A DNA stretch of 46,000 nt from Candidatus Dechloromonas phosphorivorans (GTDB lineage Bacteria; Pseudomonadota; Gammaproteobacteria; Burkholderiales; Rhodocyclaceae): the NCBI GenBank assembly GCA_016709495.1, contig JADJMS010000036.1:1-46000 (forward strand). The letters run 5' to 3'. Shown piece after piece: positions 18,211-25,918 of this stretch. The position numbers were made by a program, and so were the translations under genes. Below the pieces are notes generated by a model. That model did no database searches. It saw nothing but the letters and a program-made list of their open reading frames with translations, and was not told the origin of the DNA. Within the stretch, counting starts at the first letter, position 1; the number at the start of each line of letters is the position of its first letter.

Positions 18211-19656
18211 GCGCCATGCTCTGGCCATTCGGCTGGACAATGCGTACATGCTCACGGCGCAGGTCCCGCGCATGCTTGAGACCGCAGGCATGGGCGATCA
18301 TCTCGACTTCCTTGTTCATGTTGCGCGTGTAGGCAGCCACCCGCTCCGCCTTGTTTTCGACATCCAGCCCGCGTTGCAGCTTGAGATCATGCGTCGTGAT
18401 ACCGGTCGGGCAGCTATTTTGATGGCAGCGCAAGGCCTGAATACAACCCAGGGCGAACATATAGCCACGCGCTGTATTGACGAAATCAGCCCCACAAGCC
18501 AGCGCCCAGGCCACCTTGGCTGGGGTGATGATTTTGCCCGAGGCAATCACTTTGATCCGCTCGCGCAACCCATTTTCGATCAAGGCATCCACCACGCGCG
18601 GCAAAGCTTCGTTAATAGACAAGGCCATGTGATCGGCCAAGGCCTGCGGAGCAGCACCCGAACCCCCTTCACCCCCGTCAATCGCCAGAAAATCCGGAGC
18701 ACTTTGCAAACCTCGCCGATTGACCGTCGCCGCCAGTTCATTCATGAATTGCCAGCCGCCGATTGCCGTCTTGATGCCGACCGGTTTGCCGGTAATTTCA
18801 CGTACTTGCTCAACCATATCGAGCAATTCATCCATGTTGCTGGTTTCCGGATGCCGATTTGGCGATAGCGAATCCTGGCCAGCCGGAATACCGCGAATTT
18901 TCGCAATCTCCTCGGTCACTTTCGCCGCCGGCAGCACACCGCCCTTGCCCGGCTTGGCGCCTTGCGAGAGCTTGATCTCGAAAGCCCGTACATTTTCATG
19001 TGCAGCCATCTGGCGCAACTTGTCCGGATCAAGTCGGCCATGTTCATCGCGCACCCCGTACTTGGCGGTGCCGATCTGATAAATCACATCGCAGCCGCCT
19101 TCCAGGTGATAAGGACTGAGCCCGCCCTCGCCAGTATCCATGTAGGCACCGGCCTTCGCCGCGCCATGCGACAAGGACTGCACCGCCGGTTTCGAAATTG
19201 CACCGTAGCTCATGCCGCTCACATTGATCAGCGAGCGGGTGGAAAAAGGTTTTCGCACCAGCCTTCGCCAATCACCAGCGGCGGCGTCGGTTCGTGTTCG
19301 CCATCCAGCACGGGAAAAGCGGCATTGACGAAAACCAGCGCACCCGACTGATTCAGGTCGTAAGTCGAACCAAAGCCAAGAATCCCACCTTCATTCTTGG
19401 CCATACGATACACCCAGGCCCGCGTCGCCCGGTTGAAGGGCATTTCTTCGCGATCACCGAGGAAAAAATATTGACGGAAGTATTCGCCCAGATCCTCAAA
19501 GAAAAAACGTAGCCGCCCGATGATCGGATAGTTGCGCAATACGGTATGGCGCTTCTGGGTAATGTCGCGCACGTAGAAATAGATCAACACCAACGCGATG
19601 ATCAGAGCAGAAAGCACGCCCAGACTGACATGAAAAACCCCGACAACATCGGCCAC
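18176..19656 (-). CDS. FMN-binding glutamate synthase-family membrane-anchored protein, one frameshift
   Basis: A stand-alone homologue of the FMN/[3Fe-4S] domain of glutamate synthase with an N-terminal membrane anchor; the reaction of these stand-alone forms is not established. I chose the GTG at 19656 because a strong GGAGG (19663-19667) lies six bases before it; the longer frame to 19692 has no such site. The anchor is VSLGVLSALIIALVLIYFYV at the N-terminus. Next come RHTVLRNYPIIGRLRFFFE and FGSTYDLNQSGALVFVNAAF, then a frame break near 19250. It resumes as SLINVSGMSYGAISKPAVQS, then SPYHLEGGCDVIYQIGTAKY, FLAIDGGEGGSGAAPQALAD and the cluster region ALRCHQNSCPTGITTHD. Restored length is about 490 residues. 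It diverges from nadC with about 50 bases between starts. Confidence 0.88.
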
Positions 19657-19662
19657 AGGCAA

Positions 19663-19667
19663 CCTCC
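19663..19667 (-). promoter_or_regulatory. Ribosome-binding site deciding the start of the glutamate synthase-like gene
   Basis: GGAGG on the minus strand, six bases before the GTG at 19656. It places the start inside the longer open frame that would begin at 19692 and almost touch divergent nadC. Confidence 0.6.
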
Positions 19668-19709
19668 AGACGTTACAATTGGCGTCCAGCATGCCAATTT
19701 GAACCTGAT

Positions 19710-20624
19710 ATGTCCATCGATTTTGACTACCCGCTCGCCGAAGAAATTACCCGCAACGTAGCCGCCGCTCTGGCCGAAGACATTGGTGCCGGTGACCTTA
19801 CCGCCAGTCTGGTGCCGGCCAATCGTCGCGTTGAAGCCACCGTCATTTCGCGTGAAGCAGGCGTACTCTGCGGTATCGCATGGTTTGAGCGCTGCGTCAG
19901 CGAACTTGACCCGACAGCGCGTATTGAATGGCAAGCACAGGATGGCGATCGGATCTCCCCGAATCAAATGCTCTGCCGCATCACGGCTGATGCCCGCGCC
20001 CTGCTCACAGCGGAACGAAGCGCCCTCAATTTCCTGCAACTACTCTCCGCCGTCGCCAGCAAAGCCCGGATTTACGCAGATGCCATTGCCGGCACTAAAG
20101 CGCAAGTGGTCGACACGCGAAAAACCCTGCCCGGCCTGCGCATCGCCCAGAAATACGCCGTGCGTGCCGGTGGCGGCGGCAATCACCGCCTCGCCCTGTG
20201 GGATGCCATCCTGATCAAGGAAAACCACATCATGGCGGCTGGCGGCATCGTTGAAGCCCTGCAGGCGGCACAAGCCGTAGCTCAGGCAGCCAGCGAGCGC
20301 TGTAAATTCATCCAGATTGAAGTTGAAAATCTGGCCGAATTGGAAACCGCCCTCGGCGCTGGCGCCAAGATGGTTTTACTCGACAATTTCAGTCTCGATA
20401 TGCTGCGCGAAGCCGCAAAGATCAATGCGGGTCGCGCCATTCTTGAAGCCTCCGGCAACGTCACCTTAGAGACGATACGCGGTATTGCGGAAACCGGTGT
20501 TGATCGTATTTCGGTCGGTGCGTTGACCAAAGATGTCAAAGCGCTCGACCTTTCCATGCGCTTTTTCGAGCTGATATCGCCATACCAACGGCAATGTTCA
20601 AGCTACCCAAGCAATGTAAACTAA
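19710..20624 (+). CDS. nadC: Nicotinate-nucleotide pyrophosphorylase (carboxylating), quinolinate phosphoribosyltransferase
   Basis: Converts quinolinate and PRPP to nicotinate mononucleotide, CO2 and pyrophosphate in de novo NAD synthesis. The intact 304-residue frame starts MSIDFDYPLAEEITRNVAAA. It shows ALAEDIGAGDLTASLVP near residue 20, ERSALNFLQLLSAVAS near 105, the PRPP/quinolinate-site block VDTRKTLPGLRIAQKYAVRA near 135, GGGGNHRLALWDAILIKENH near 155, IQIEVENLAELETAL near 205, MVLLDNFSLDML near 225, LEASGNVTLETIRGIAETGV near 255 and DRISVGALT near 275. The tail after FFELI (SPYQRQCSSYPSNVN) is longer than usual and may not be conserved. A small membrane-protein gene follows 34 bases later. 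Confidence 0.95.
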   Translation: MSIDFDYPLAEEITRNVAAALAEDIGAGDLTASLVPANRRVEATVISREAGVLCGIAWFERCVSELDPTARIEWQAQDGDRISPNQMLCRITADARALLTAERSALNFLQLLSAVASKARIYADAIAGTKAQVVDTRKTLPGLRIAQKYAVRAGGGGNHRLALWDAILIKENHIMAAGGIVEALQAAQAVAQAASERCKFIQIEVENLAELETALGAGAKMVLLDNFSLDMLREAAKINAGRAILEASGNVTLETIRGIAETGVDRISVGALTKDVKALDLSMRFFELISPYQRQCSSYPSNVN

Positions 20625-20658
20625 TGTAAATTGCGCTTAAAAATTCTCAGGAACACCC

Positions 20659-20796
20659 ATGCTATTCGCCCTGTTCTACATCGTAGCCATTGTTATTCTG
20701 GTTCTGCACTTCACGGGTTTTTTGGCGCGCCACAATCTTGAATGGCTGGTTCTGGTATTGGCTGTGGCAGTCTTTCCCGCCGTTATTTACCTGTAG
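20659..20796 (+). CDS. Small two-helix membrane protein, 45 residues, function unknown
   Basis: A short open frame with ATG at 20659 and TAG at 20794-20796, preceded by AGGA about eight bases upstream. The protein is almost wholly hydrophobic in two blocks, LFALFYIVAIVILVLHFTG and WLVLVLAVAVFPAVIYL, separated by the polar turn FLARHNLE, so it should form a helical hairpin in the inner membrane. It follows nadC by 34 bases and may share its transcript. I do not recognise a family. Support comes from the ribosome site, the clean frame and the regular hydrophobic pattern. Confidence 0.55.
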   Translation: MLFALFYIVAIVILVLHFTGFLARHNLEWLVLVLAVAVFPAVIYL

Positions 20797-21127
20797 ATTG
20801 TTGCCCTGCGGCACGGCTCAACGCCTTAACTTGTCGCCGACACTAACAACGTCGTAGCAGCCTGCACCACTTTAATTGCCATTTCTCAGGCAAACGCCCC
20901 AGTCTGGTGAATTCCCCAAAGGTCGCAAACAGGCTGAAAAATCCTGTTTCACGCTCAATCTGGCTGCTTAATTCCTGTCATACCTAGCCGGTTTAAAAAT
21001 TGCTTAGGACACCTTGGGCAACGGTGCCCAAGCAGCCTGCTGATTCTTGAAATCGCGCAGCCAACTGCCTTCGAGGGGTCAATGGCGACTCCGATTTAGA
21101 TGAGCATTGTCAGGATTGCGACAAACC
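20797..21127. other. Intergenic stretch with one strong hairpin, no confident gene
   Basis: About 330 bases without a supported gene. On the minus strand, roughly 20852-20990, one frame reads like protein (IERETGFFSLFATFGEF, RLGRLPEKWQ) but has no start codon and is closed by stops at both ends. It could be the remnant of a lost gene or chance. The hairpin at 21013-21032 is listed separately. Confidence 0.4.
21013..21032. repeat. Perfect 8-bp inverted repeat (hairpin) upstream of the GAF-repeat gene
   Basis: CTTGGGCA and TGCCCAAG flank the loop ACGG. There is no T-tract on either side, so it is not an ordinary intrinsic terminator. It lies about 95 bases before the GAF-repeat gene and could be an operator or an mRNA leader structure. 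Confidence 0.4.
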
Positions 21128-22063
21128 ATGAAAACACTGATTCAGGTCACTGAAATCTGGGTGCCCAACAAGCAGCGCACCCACCTCGAATTTTTTGACG
21201 GCCTATATGGCGAACTGGGCGACTTCAAAGGCACCAGCGAAAGCATGAGCTTCGCCTACGACGAAGGCTTGCCGGGCAAGGCCTGGGCTGCAAAACGTCC
21301 GGTCATCCTGCCTAAATTCGAGAATTCGTATTTCCTGCGTACCGAGGCGGCCATCAAAGCGGGACTGACTGCCGCAATTGCCCTGCCCATTTTTTCCGGC
21401 GACTATCTGCAGGCGGTTATTGTGTTCTTTATCGGCGACGATATCGATAATGTTGGCGGCATTGAACTCTGGAGCAACACGCCTGCCGACTCATTCGACA
21501 TGGGCATGATCGATGGTTATTACGGCACTGCCGAAATGTTTGAATGGACGGCACAACACACCAAGTTCCGTCCCGGATTCGGCCTGCCTGGCATGGTCTG
21601 GCAAAGTGGCATGCCGGTCATTACGGACAATCTGCTCAGCTCAAAGCGTACCTTGCGCCACGATAGTAACCTCCGGGTCGGCATCAGCAAGGGCGTCGGC
21701 ATTCCTGCTCCTTTGACGGCAAGGAGGTGCTCGTGATGACCTTCCTCTCTGCCCTCGGCACACCGATTGCCCGCCGCTTTGAAATCTGGGTACCCAACGA
21801 CGACGGCAGCGCCTGCGCTTTGCCAGCGGGGATTGCGACCAGACGCCGCAACTCGCCGAATGCCACGCCGAGGCGAGCATCGCACCGTGGGAAGGAGCTA
21901 TCGGCGAAGCCTGGCAAAAAGGCGTCCCGGCGGTACGCAGCAACCTGGTTTTTGAGCCTGGCGCAGCCGCCCGCGCAGCAACCGGCGTCGGCCTTTCCTC
22001 TATGGTCGTCGTACCAGTGATTCAGGAAGGCCGCTTCAAGGCAGCGTTGCCTGGTATTTCTGA
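21128..22063 (+). CDS. GAF-domain repeat protein, frameshifted
   Basis: A soluble protein built of about three GAF-like sensor repeats. The first is closed by ALPIFSGDYLQAVIVFFIGD. A second runs FGLPGMVWQSGMPVITDNL to GVGIPAPFDGKEVLVMTF. A third runs APWEGAIGEAWQKGVPAVRS to SSMVVVPVIQEGRFKA. The phrase EIWVPN recurs at the start of repeats one and three, supporting internal duplication. The ATG at 21128 (MKTLIQVTEIWVPNKQ) is taken as start; the ATG at 21100 is out of frame. Frame changes fall near 21715, 21815 and 22045; after the last the frame ends AWYF and stops at 22061-22063. Restored length is about 312 residues. No output domain is visible, and the ligand is unknown. Confidence 0.72.
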
Positions 22064-22070
22064 GTCGATG

Positions 22071-22092
22071 AAAAGGGCAGCCAAAGCTGCCC
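22071..22092 (-). terminator. Intrinsic terminator after thrC
   Basis: Plus-strand AAAA, GGGCAGC (22075-22081), loop CAAA, GCTGCCC (22086-22092). Read on the minus strand it is a 7-bp GC-rich stem followed by TTTT, 19 bases after the thrC stop. It separates thrC from the convergent GAF gene. Confidence 0.7.
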
Positions 22093-22110
22093 TGATCTAA
22101 GCTTTCGAGC

Positions 22111-23538
22111 TTAAACCCGCTCAACAATAAACTGTTTGATGGCATCCACATCGGGCGCCATCACCACCACAAACTGCTCGAGATTTTCGATACCCGCCAA
22201 ATCAGCCGGGCGCACCGGTTCAGAGCCCAGCGCCTCGCGAATCGTTTCCTCGAACTTGGCCGGCTGGGCGGTTTCCAGAACGATCATCGGCACATTCGGC
22301 AGACGATGCTCCAGCGCCACCTTCAGGCCATCGGCGGTATGGGTGTCGAGCATCACGTTATAGCGCCCCTGAGCGAAGCGTATGGTCTTGATCCGGTCGC
22401 TATGCGTGCTCTTGCCGGAAACAAAACCAAATTTCGGCAGGTTTTTCCAGTGGACCGTAACAGATAGGTCAAAAGCCTCGCCCTTATCGACTTTTGCCCA
22501 CAACTCGGCAACCACCGCCGGATCACGGCCAACCATATCGAAAACAAAACGCTCAAAGTTGGAGGCTTTGGAAATATCCATCGACGGGCTGGAAGTAATG
22601 CTGGTTTCGACTGAAGTACGCGGACGATAGACGCCGGTGCGGAAGAATTCGTCGAGCACATCATTTTCGTTGGTCGCCAACACCAGTTTGGCAATCGGCA
22701 AGCCCATCTGACGAGCAATGTGGCCGGCACAAATGTTGCCGAAGTTGCCCGACGGCACGGCGAAGGCGACTTGTTCGTCGTTCGATTTCGTGGCCAGGAA
22801 ATAGCCCTGGAAATAATAGACGATCTGCGCGGCAACCCGCGCCCAGTTGATCGAATTGACCGCACCGATCTTGTATTTGGCCTTGAAGGCGGCATCGTTG
22901 GAGACGGCTTTGACGATGTCCTGCGCGTCGTCGAACATGCCGGTGACGGCGATATTGAAGATATTCGGGTCTTGCAGCGAGTACATCTGGGCGCGCTGGA
23001 AGGCGCTCATCTTGCCATCCGGCGAGAGCATGAAAACCTTGACGTTGTGCTTGCCGCGCATGGCGTATTCAGCGGCCGAACCGGTGTCACCGGAAGTGGC
23101 GCCGAGGATGTTGATCGATTCGCCGCGCTTGTCGAGGACGTATTCGAACAGGTTGCCAAGCAACTGCATGGCCATGTCCTTGAAGGCCAGCGTCGGGCCA
23201 TTGGACAATTCCTGCGTGTAAAGGCCGTCCTCGAGTTTGGTCAGCGGGGTGATCTGGGCTGCATCGCCACCGTTGCGCGTGTGGCAATAGACCTGGGCGG
23301 TGTAGGTCTTGGCAACCAGCGCCTTGAGGTCAGCAGCAGGAATATCGGTGATGAATTTGGAAAGAATTTCGTAAGCCAGTTCGGCGTACGACAGTTTGCG
23401 CCAGGCATCGAGTTCGGCACGGCTGATTTGCGGATAACTTTCCGGCAGATAAAGCCCACCATCCGGGGCCAGGCCACCGAGGAGGATGTCGCAGAAAGCC
23501 TGGGGTGCGGCGTGACCGCGAGTTGAAATGTAGCGCAT
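22111..23538 (-). CDS. thrC: Threonine synthase
   Basis: A PLP enzyme that converts O-phospho-homoserine to threonine. The start is the ATG at 23538 (MRYISTRGHAAPQAFCDILL); the open frame continues upstream into the membrane-protein gene in another frame and that extension is spurious. The 475-residue protein shows the family N-terminus, GGLYLPESYPQI, the PLP lysine segment GPTLAFKDMAMQLLGNL near residue 115, ILGATSGDTGSAAEYAMRGK near 145, FAVPSGNFGNICAGHIARQM near 265 and RTSVETSITSSPSMDISKAS near 310. No indel is seen. It is usually next to hom in related bacteria. Here an unrelated group of genes separates them, and thrC lies 32 bases downstream of a membrane-protein gene on the same strand. 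Confidence 0.96.
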   Translation of the reverse strand: MRYISTRGHAAPQAFCDILLGGLAPDGGLYLPESYPQISRAELDAWRKLSYAELAYEILSKFITDIPAADLKALVAKTYTAQVYCHTRNGGDAAQITPLTKLEDGLYTQELSNGPTLAFKDMAMQLLGNLFEYVLDKRGESINILGATSGDTGSAAEYAMRGKHNVKVFMLSPDGKMSAFQRAQMYSLQDPNIFNIAVTGMFDDAQDIVKAVSNDAAFKAKYKIGAVNSINWARVAAQIVYYFQGYFLATKSNDEQVAFAVPSGNFGNICAGHIARQMGLPIAKLVLATNENDVLDEFFRTGVYRPRTSVETSITSSPSMDISKASNFERFVFDMVGRDPAVVAELWAKVDKGEAFDLSVTVHWKNLPKFGFVSGKSTHSDRIKTIRFAQGRYNVMLDTHTADGLKVALEHRLPNVPMIVLETAQPAKFEETIREALGSEPVRPADLAGIENLEQFVVVMAPDVDAIKQFIVERV

Positions 23539-23570
23539 GGCAAAGCCCTGAAAAGCGAAAAAACGGGATT

Positions 23571-24686
23571 TTACCGCGAGACGCGCATTGCTTGCGCCAA
23601 TCCAAATGCAAAGAGTCCGATTGCCAACCCGGCAAACACACCGCCAACAACAGGGAGTCCAGCAAGTAAAGCCAGCCCGCCAAGAAAAAAGAATGCAGCG
23701 CGCCAGACACCGCTCATCGCCAGTTGTTCGCGCATCAAGGCACGTGCCGGAATCACCGGACCCGGCCAGCGCCAGACGGGCAATAACTGGGTCAGTGCGC
23801 CAGTCACCAGCGGTAGCAAAAAGCCCAGCGCCCAGGCGGCAATAGCCGGTCGCGCTGCCAGCAAATTCGCAGCGTGCGCCACGCCAGCCATTAAATTCAA
23901 TAACAAACCGAGCAATGCCGCCAGCAATGAAGCCGCTGCCCCATCGCTCAACAAACGCCTGATTCCGTAACGCCGAATCCACTGCCCCAAGAGCCCAAAG
24001 CTGACCACAAAAAATATGGCAGCCCCCGGTACCGCCAGCCACCAGAACAAGCCAGCCCCCAGGCTAACGGCAAAGACGCCAGCCAGAGCCGGCCACAAGC
24101 GGCGGCGCAACCAGCCTGCCGCATCCGGATCGCCCTGACCGAGAACAGTAGGCAGCAGCACAGGCAACGTACCCAACGCCGCCAGGCCAACCAGGCCGAG
24201 CGTATTCAAATGCAAATGTAAGGCGCGTAGCTGCCCATACCACTCAGGCACAGCAGTCAGCAGCGGCACGACGAACAAGGCCAGCAACAGGCAAGTCAAG
24301 GCGGCTACATACCAACGCCAGCCCGGATGCGGCGACCCCAGGCAACGTTTGGCTCGACCAAAAATCCAGTGAAGAAAAATTAGCCCCAAAATCACGTCGA
24401 CCGTAACAATCGGGTGCAAAACCCAGCGTGGCAGCCAACCCTGCAAGGTGGCAACGACGATCAGTCCGGTGATTTGCAGCAAGCCGGGTAACCAGCGAAT
24501 ATGCTTTTCCGGATCTCCGGTTCGCGTCAGTACCGGCACAAAATGGCTGATCGCCGCAAAGATCAGCGGCACAATGCCGACGGCAAAGGCCAGGTGGGCA
24601 ACTGCCACTGGCGAGCCCAACTCAGTCAGCGTTAGTACAACGCTGACCAACAGGGCGAGAAGGGTCAGGCTCGCGGTAGGGATCAA
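23571..24686 (-). CDS. Polytopic membrane protein, NnrS-like
   Basis: A 371-residue protein with about ten to twelve hydrophobic segments, among them LTLLALLVSVVLTLTELG, LFFLGGLALLAGL-like blocks at the C-terminus and LTCLLLALFVVPLLTAV near residue 140. Histidines sit in or next to membrane segments (AISHFVPVLTRTGDPEKHIRW and RALHLHLNTLGLVGLAALGT), as in NnrS and haem-copper oxidase subunit I-like proteins of denitrifiers. I call it NnrS-like with moderate confidence; it may belong to a neighbouring unnamed family. The start is probably the TTG at 24686, directly after the TGA of the DUF2249 gene; no ATG fits. The adjacency to DUF2249 and an FNR-like site upstream suggest a role under low oxygen or nitrosative conditions. 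Confidence 0.6.
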   Translation of the reverse strand: MIPTASLTLLALLVSVVLTLTELGSPVAVAHLAFAVGIVPLIFAAISHFVPVLTRTGDPEKHIRWLPGLLQITGLIVVATLQGWLPRWVLHPIVTVDVILGLIFLHWIFGRAKRCLGSPHPGWRWYVAALTCLLLALFVVPLLTAVPEWYGQLRALHLHLNTLGLVGLAALGTLPVLLPTVLGQGDPDAAGWLRRRLWPALAGVFAVSLGAGLFWWLAVPGAAIFFVVSFGLLGQWIRRYGIRRLLSDGAAASLLAALLGLLLNLMAGVAHAANLLAARPAIAAWALGFLLPLVTGALTQLLPVWRWPGPVIPARALMREQLAMSGVWRAAFFFLGGLALLAGLPVVGGVFAGLAIGLFAFGLAQAMRVSR

Positions 24687-24953
24687 TCAGTTTTGAACGG
24701 CGAAATCGATGACGATGGCACCCGGCTCGCGCTGTACATAGGCAATGCTGACGCGGTCACCATAACGCTGTTGCAGTTGAGCCAGCAGTGGCAGCGGATC
24801 ATGGTCGTTGCAGAAACGCATGGTTTCGCCCGCCTGCAGCGAATCCAGTGCGCCAAAGATGGCAGCATGGCGAAAACGCTTGGCAACGCCGCGCGCATCG
24901 AAGGGGTAAAGGGCTTCAGCGGTGGTGTGGTTGCAGACGTGAATGGGTTGCAT
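24687..24953 (-). CDS. DUF2249 domain protein
   Basis: A small soluble protein (88 residues) of the DUF2249 family, often found near denitrification and low-oxygen genes; its molecular function is not established. The ATG at 24953 (MQPIHVCNHTTAEALYPFDA) is chosen because AAGGAG lies five bases before it; the frame extends further but without a site. Family features are the early FDARG segment, IFGALDSLQAGETMRFCNDH and DPLPLLAQLQQRYGDRVSI, where the NDHDP phrase is characteristic. It directly precedes the NnrS-like gene, stop to start, so the two form an operon. Confidence 0.82.
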   Translation of the reverse strand: MQPIHVCNHTTAEALYPFDARGVAKRFRHAAIFGALDSLQAGETMRFCNDHDPLPLLAQLQQRYGDRVSIAYVQREPGAIVIDFAVQN

Positions 24954-25023
24954 GGTGGCTCCTTGAATGGCTTGCCGGATTGGCAATTGTCGTCAATTTT
25001 GCCTAGCCAGCAACTTTATTTCC

Positions 25024-25037
25024 TTGATCTCAATCGC
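25024..25037. promoter_or_regulatory. FNR/Dnr-like site between DUF2249 and the small membrane-protein gene
   Basis: TTGATctcaATCGC on the plus strand, GCGATtgagATCAA on the minus. Against TTGAT-N4-ATCAA eight of ten bases match, with one perfect half-site. It lies 71 bases before the DUF2249 start and about 98 before the plus-strand gene at 25135, so it could serve either. Pattern match only. Confidence 0.35.
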
Positions 25038-25134
25038 AATGCCCTTTCTTTGTACAGGGAAATATGTAAAAGCACTCGCCTTTTAGCCGCCAGCAACTAC
25101 AAAGAAAACATACCTCACGCACAGGAGAACCATC

Positions 25135-25380
25135 ATGCTGCGCCAACACCTGAAACGATATGGTTACCAGAGTGCTGAGGATGCAATTGAATTCATCATG
25201 GCCGGCATTTGCATTGTGCCTCCCCTACTCATGTTGAGCGGATTTGTCTTTGCCGGCGCAGCGGTTTTGATGTTTCTGATCATATTTCTTGCAGTTGTCG
25301 GTATTTTCACCCCCGCGCCACCCGCGCCACCCGCGCCAGCAGAGAACAAAAACGAAGATAAGGAAACACCACCGCTTTAA
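25135..25380 (+). CDS. Small membrane protein with proline-rich charged tail, 81 residues
   Basis: Starts with ATG at 25135 after AGGAGA about nine bases upstream. The N-terminal 20 residues are polar (MLRQHLKRYGYQSAEDAIEF). Two hydrophobic helices follow, IMAGICIVPPLLMLSGFVFA and AAVLMFLIIFLAVVGIF. The C-terminus is a short proline-alanine repeat (TPAPPAPPAPAEN) ending in charged residues (KNEDKETPPL). I do not recognise a family. The upstream gap carries the FNR-like site shared with the divergent DUF2249 gene, so it may respond to the same signal. The repetitive tail could vary in length between strains. Confidence 0.65.
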   Translation: MLRQHLKRYGYQSAEDAIEFIMAGICIVPPLLMLSGFVFAGAAVLMFLIIFLAVVGIFTPAPPAPPAPAENKNEDKETPPL

Positions 25381-25400
25381 AGCTATCGAATGCTCACACC

Positions 25401-25730
25401 TCAACGTTGGGTTGATTGCTTTTGTGAACCAAATAGTGATTGCAGGCAACGCCCAACCTCGCGCCAGAACGAAATACCATTCGGCGGAATGACGACAAAC
25501 TGAGTGCTACCGCAAGCCTGAAGCGTTACCCAGCCACCGGATTCCGCAACCCACGCCTGTTCCGCGGCCAGAAACACTTCGGGGGCAAGGATATTTTCCG
25601 CGATCCACTGCATTGGGCAGCGCACGACCAGTTGCCCGCCCATAACCAGCACGGCACTCCCCGCTTCAAGCAATACTTGCCTTGATTCACCACAGCTCAA
25701 GGCCAGATTCATTACCGGACGATCTTCCAT
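25401..25730 (-). CDS. DUF2917-like small protein, divergent from a MocR-type regulator
   Basis: A 109-residue soluble protein. GAGGAG (25739-25744) eight bases before the ATG at 25730 fixes the start (MEDRPVMNLALSCGESRQVL); a GTG three codons earlier is less likely. The body is beta-rich: VLLEAGSAVLVMGGQLVVRC, EVFLAAEQAWVAESGGWVTL, FVVIPPNGISFW. The order of features, a hydrophobic strand with G-x-VV, then a FL..G/E segment, resembles DUF2917 proteins such as the one at 40089, but similarity is weak and I would accept it as unclassified. It is transcribed away from the MocR gene at 25919 across a 188-base gap that holds repeated ATCTGT elements, so it is the likely regulatory target. Confidence 0.6.
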   Translation of the reverse strand: MEDRPVMNLALSCGESRQVLLEAGSAVLVMGGQLVVRCPMQWIAENILAPEVFLAAEQAWVAESGGWVTLQACGSTQFVVIPPNGISFWREVGRCLQSLFGSQKQSTQR

Positions 25731-25820
25731 GTTGCGCACTCCTCAGCAAAATCCCGAAGCTCGGGACACGAAGAGATCGTAACCAGCGCAGCACTTCAAA
25801 AACAGACACACAAACCACCT

Positions 25821-25887
25821 ATCTGTAGCGTAGCAGTTGGCACAAATCCAATCTGTTATGGTGTGAATTCTGGCAATCTATATCTGT
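25821..25887 (+). promoter_or_regulatory. Three direct repeats of ATCTGT spaced 30 and 31 bp, candidate MocR operator
   Basis: ATCTGT occurs at 25821-25826, 25851-25856 and 25882-25887, about three helical turns apart, in the gap between the divergent DUF2917-like and MocR genes. MocR-type regulators such as GabR are known to bind spaced direct repeats. The element is short, so chance is possible. Confidence 0.4.
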
Positions 25888-25918
25888 CGTAACTGAAGCT
25901 GCCGCGAGAAGATAGCGC

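Noticed and set aside
23539..24042. N-terminal 168-residue extension of threonine synthase
   Set aside because: It is another frame of the membrane-protein gene; the threonine synthase family begins at MRYISTRG (23538).
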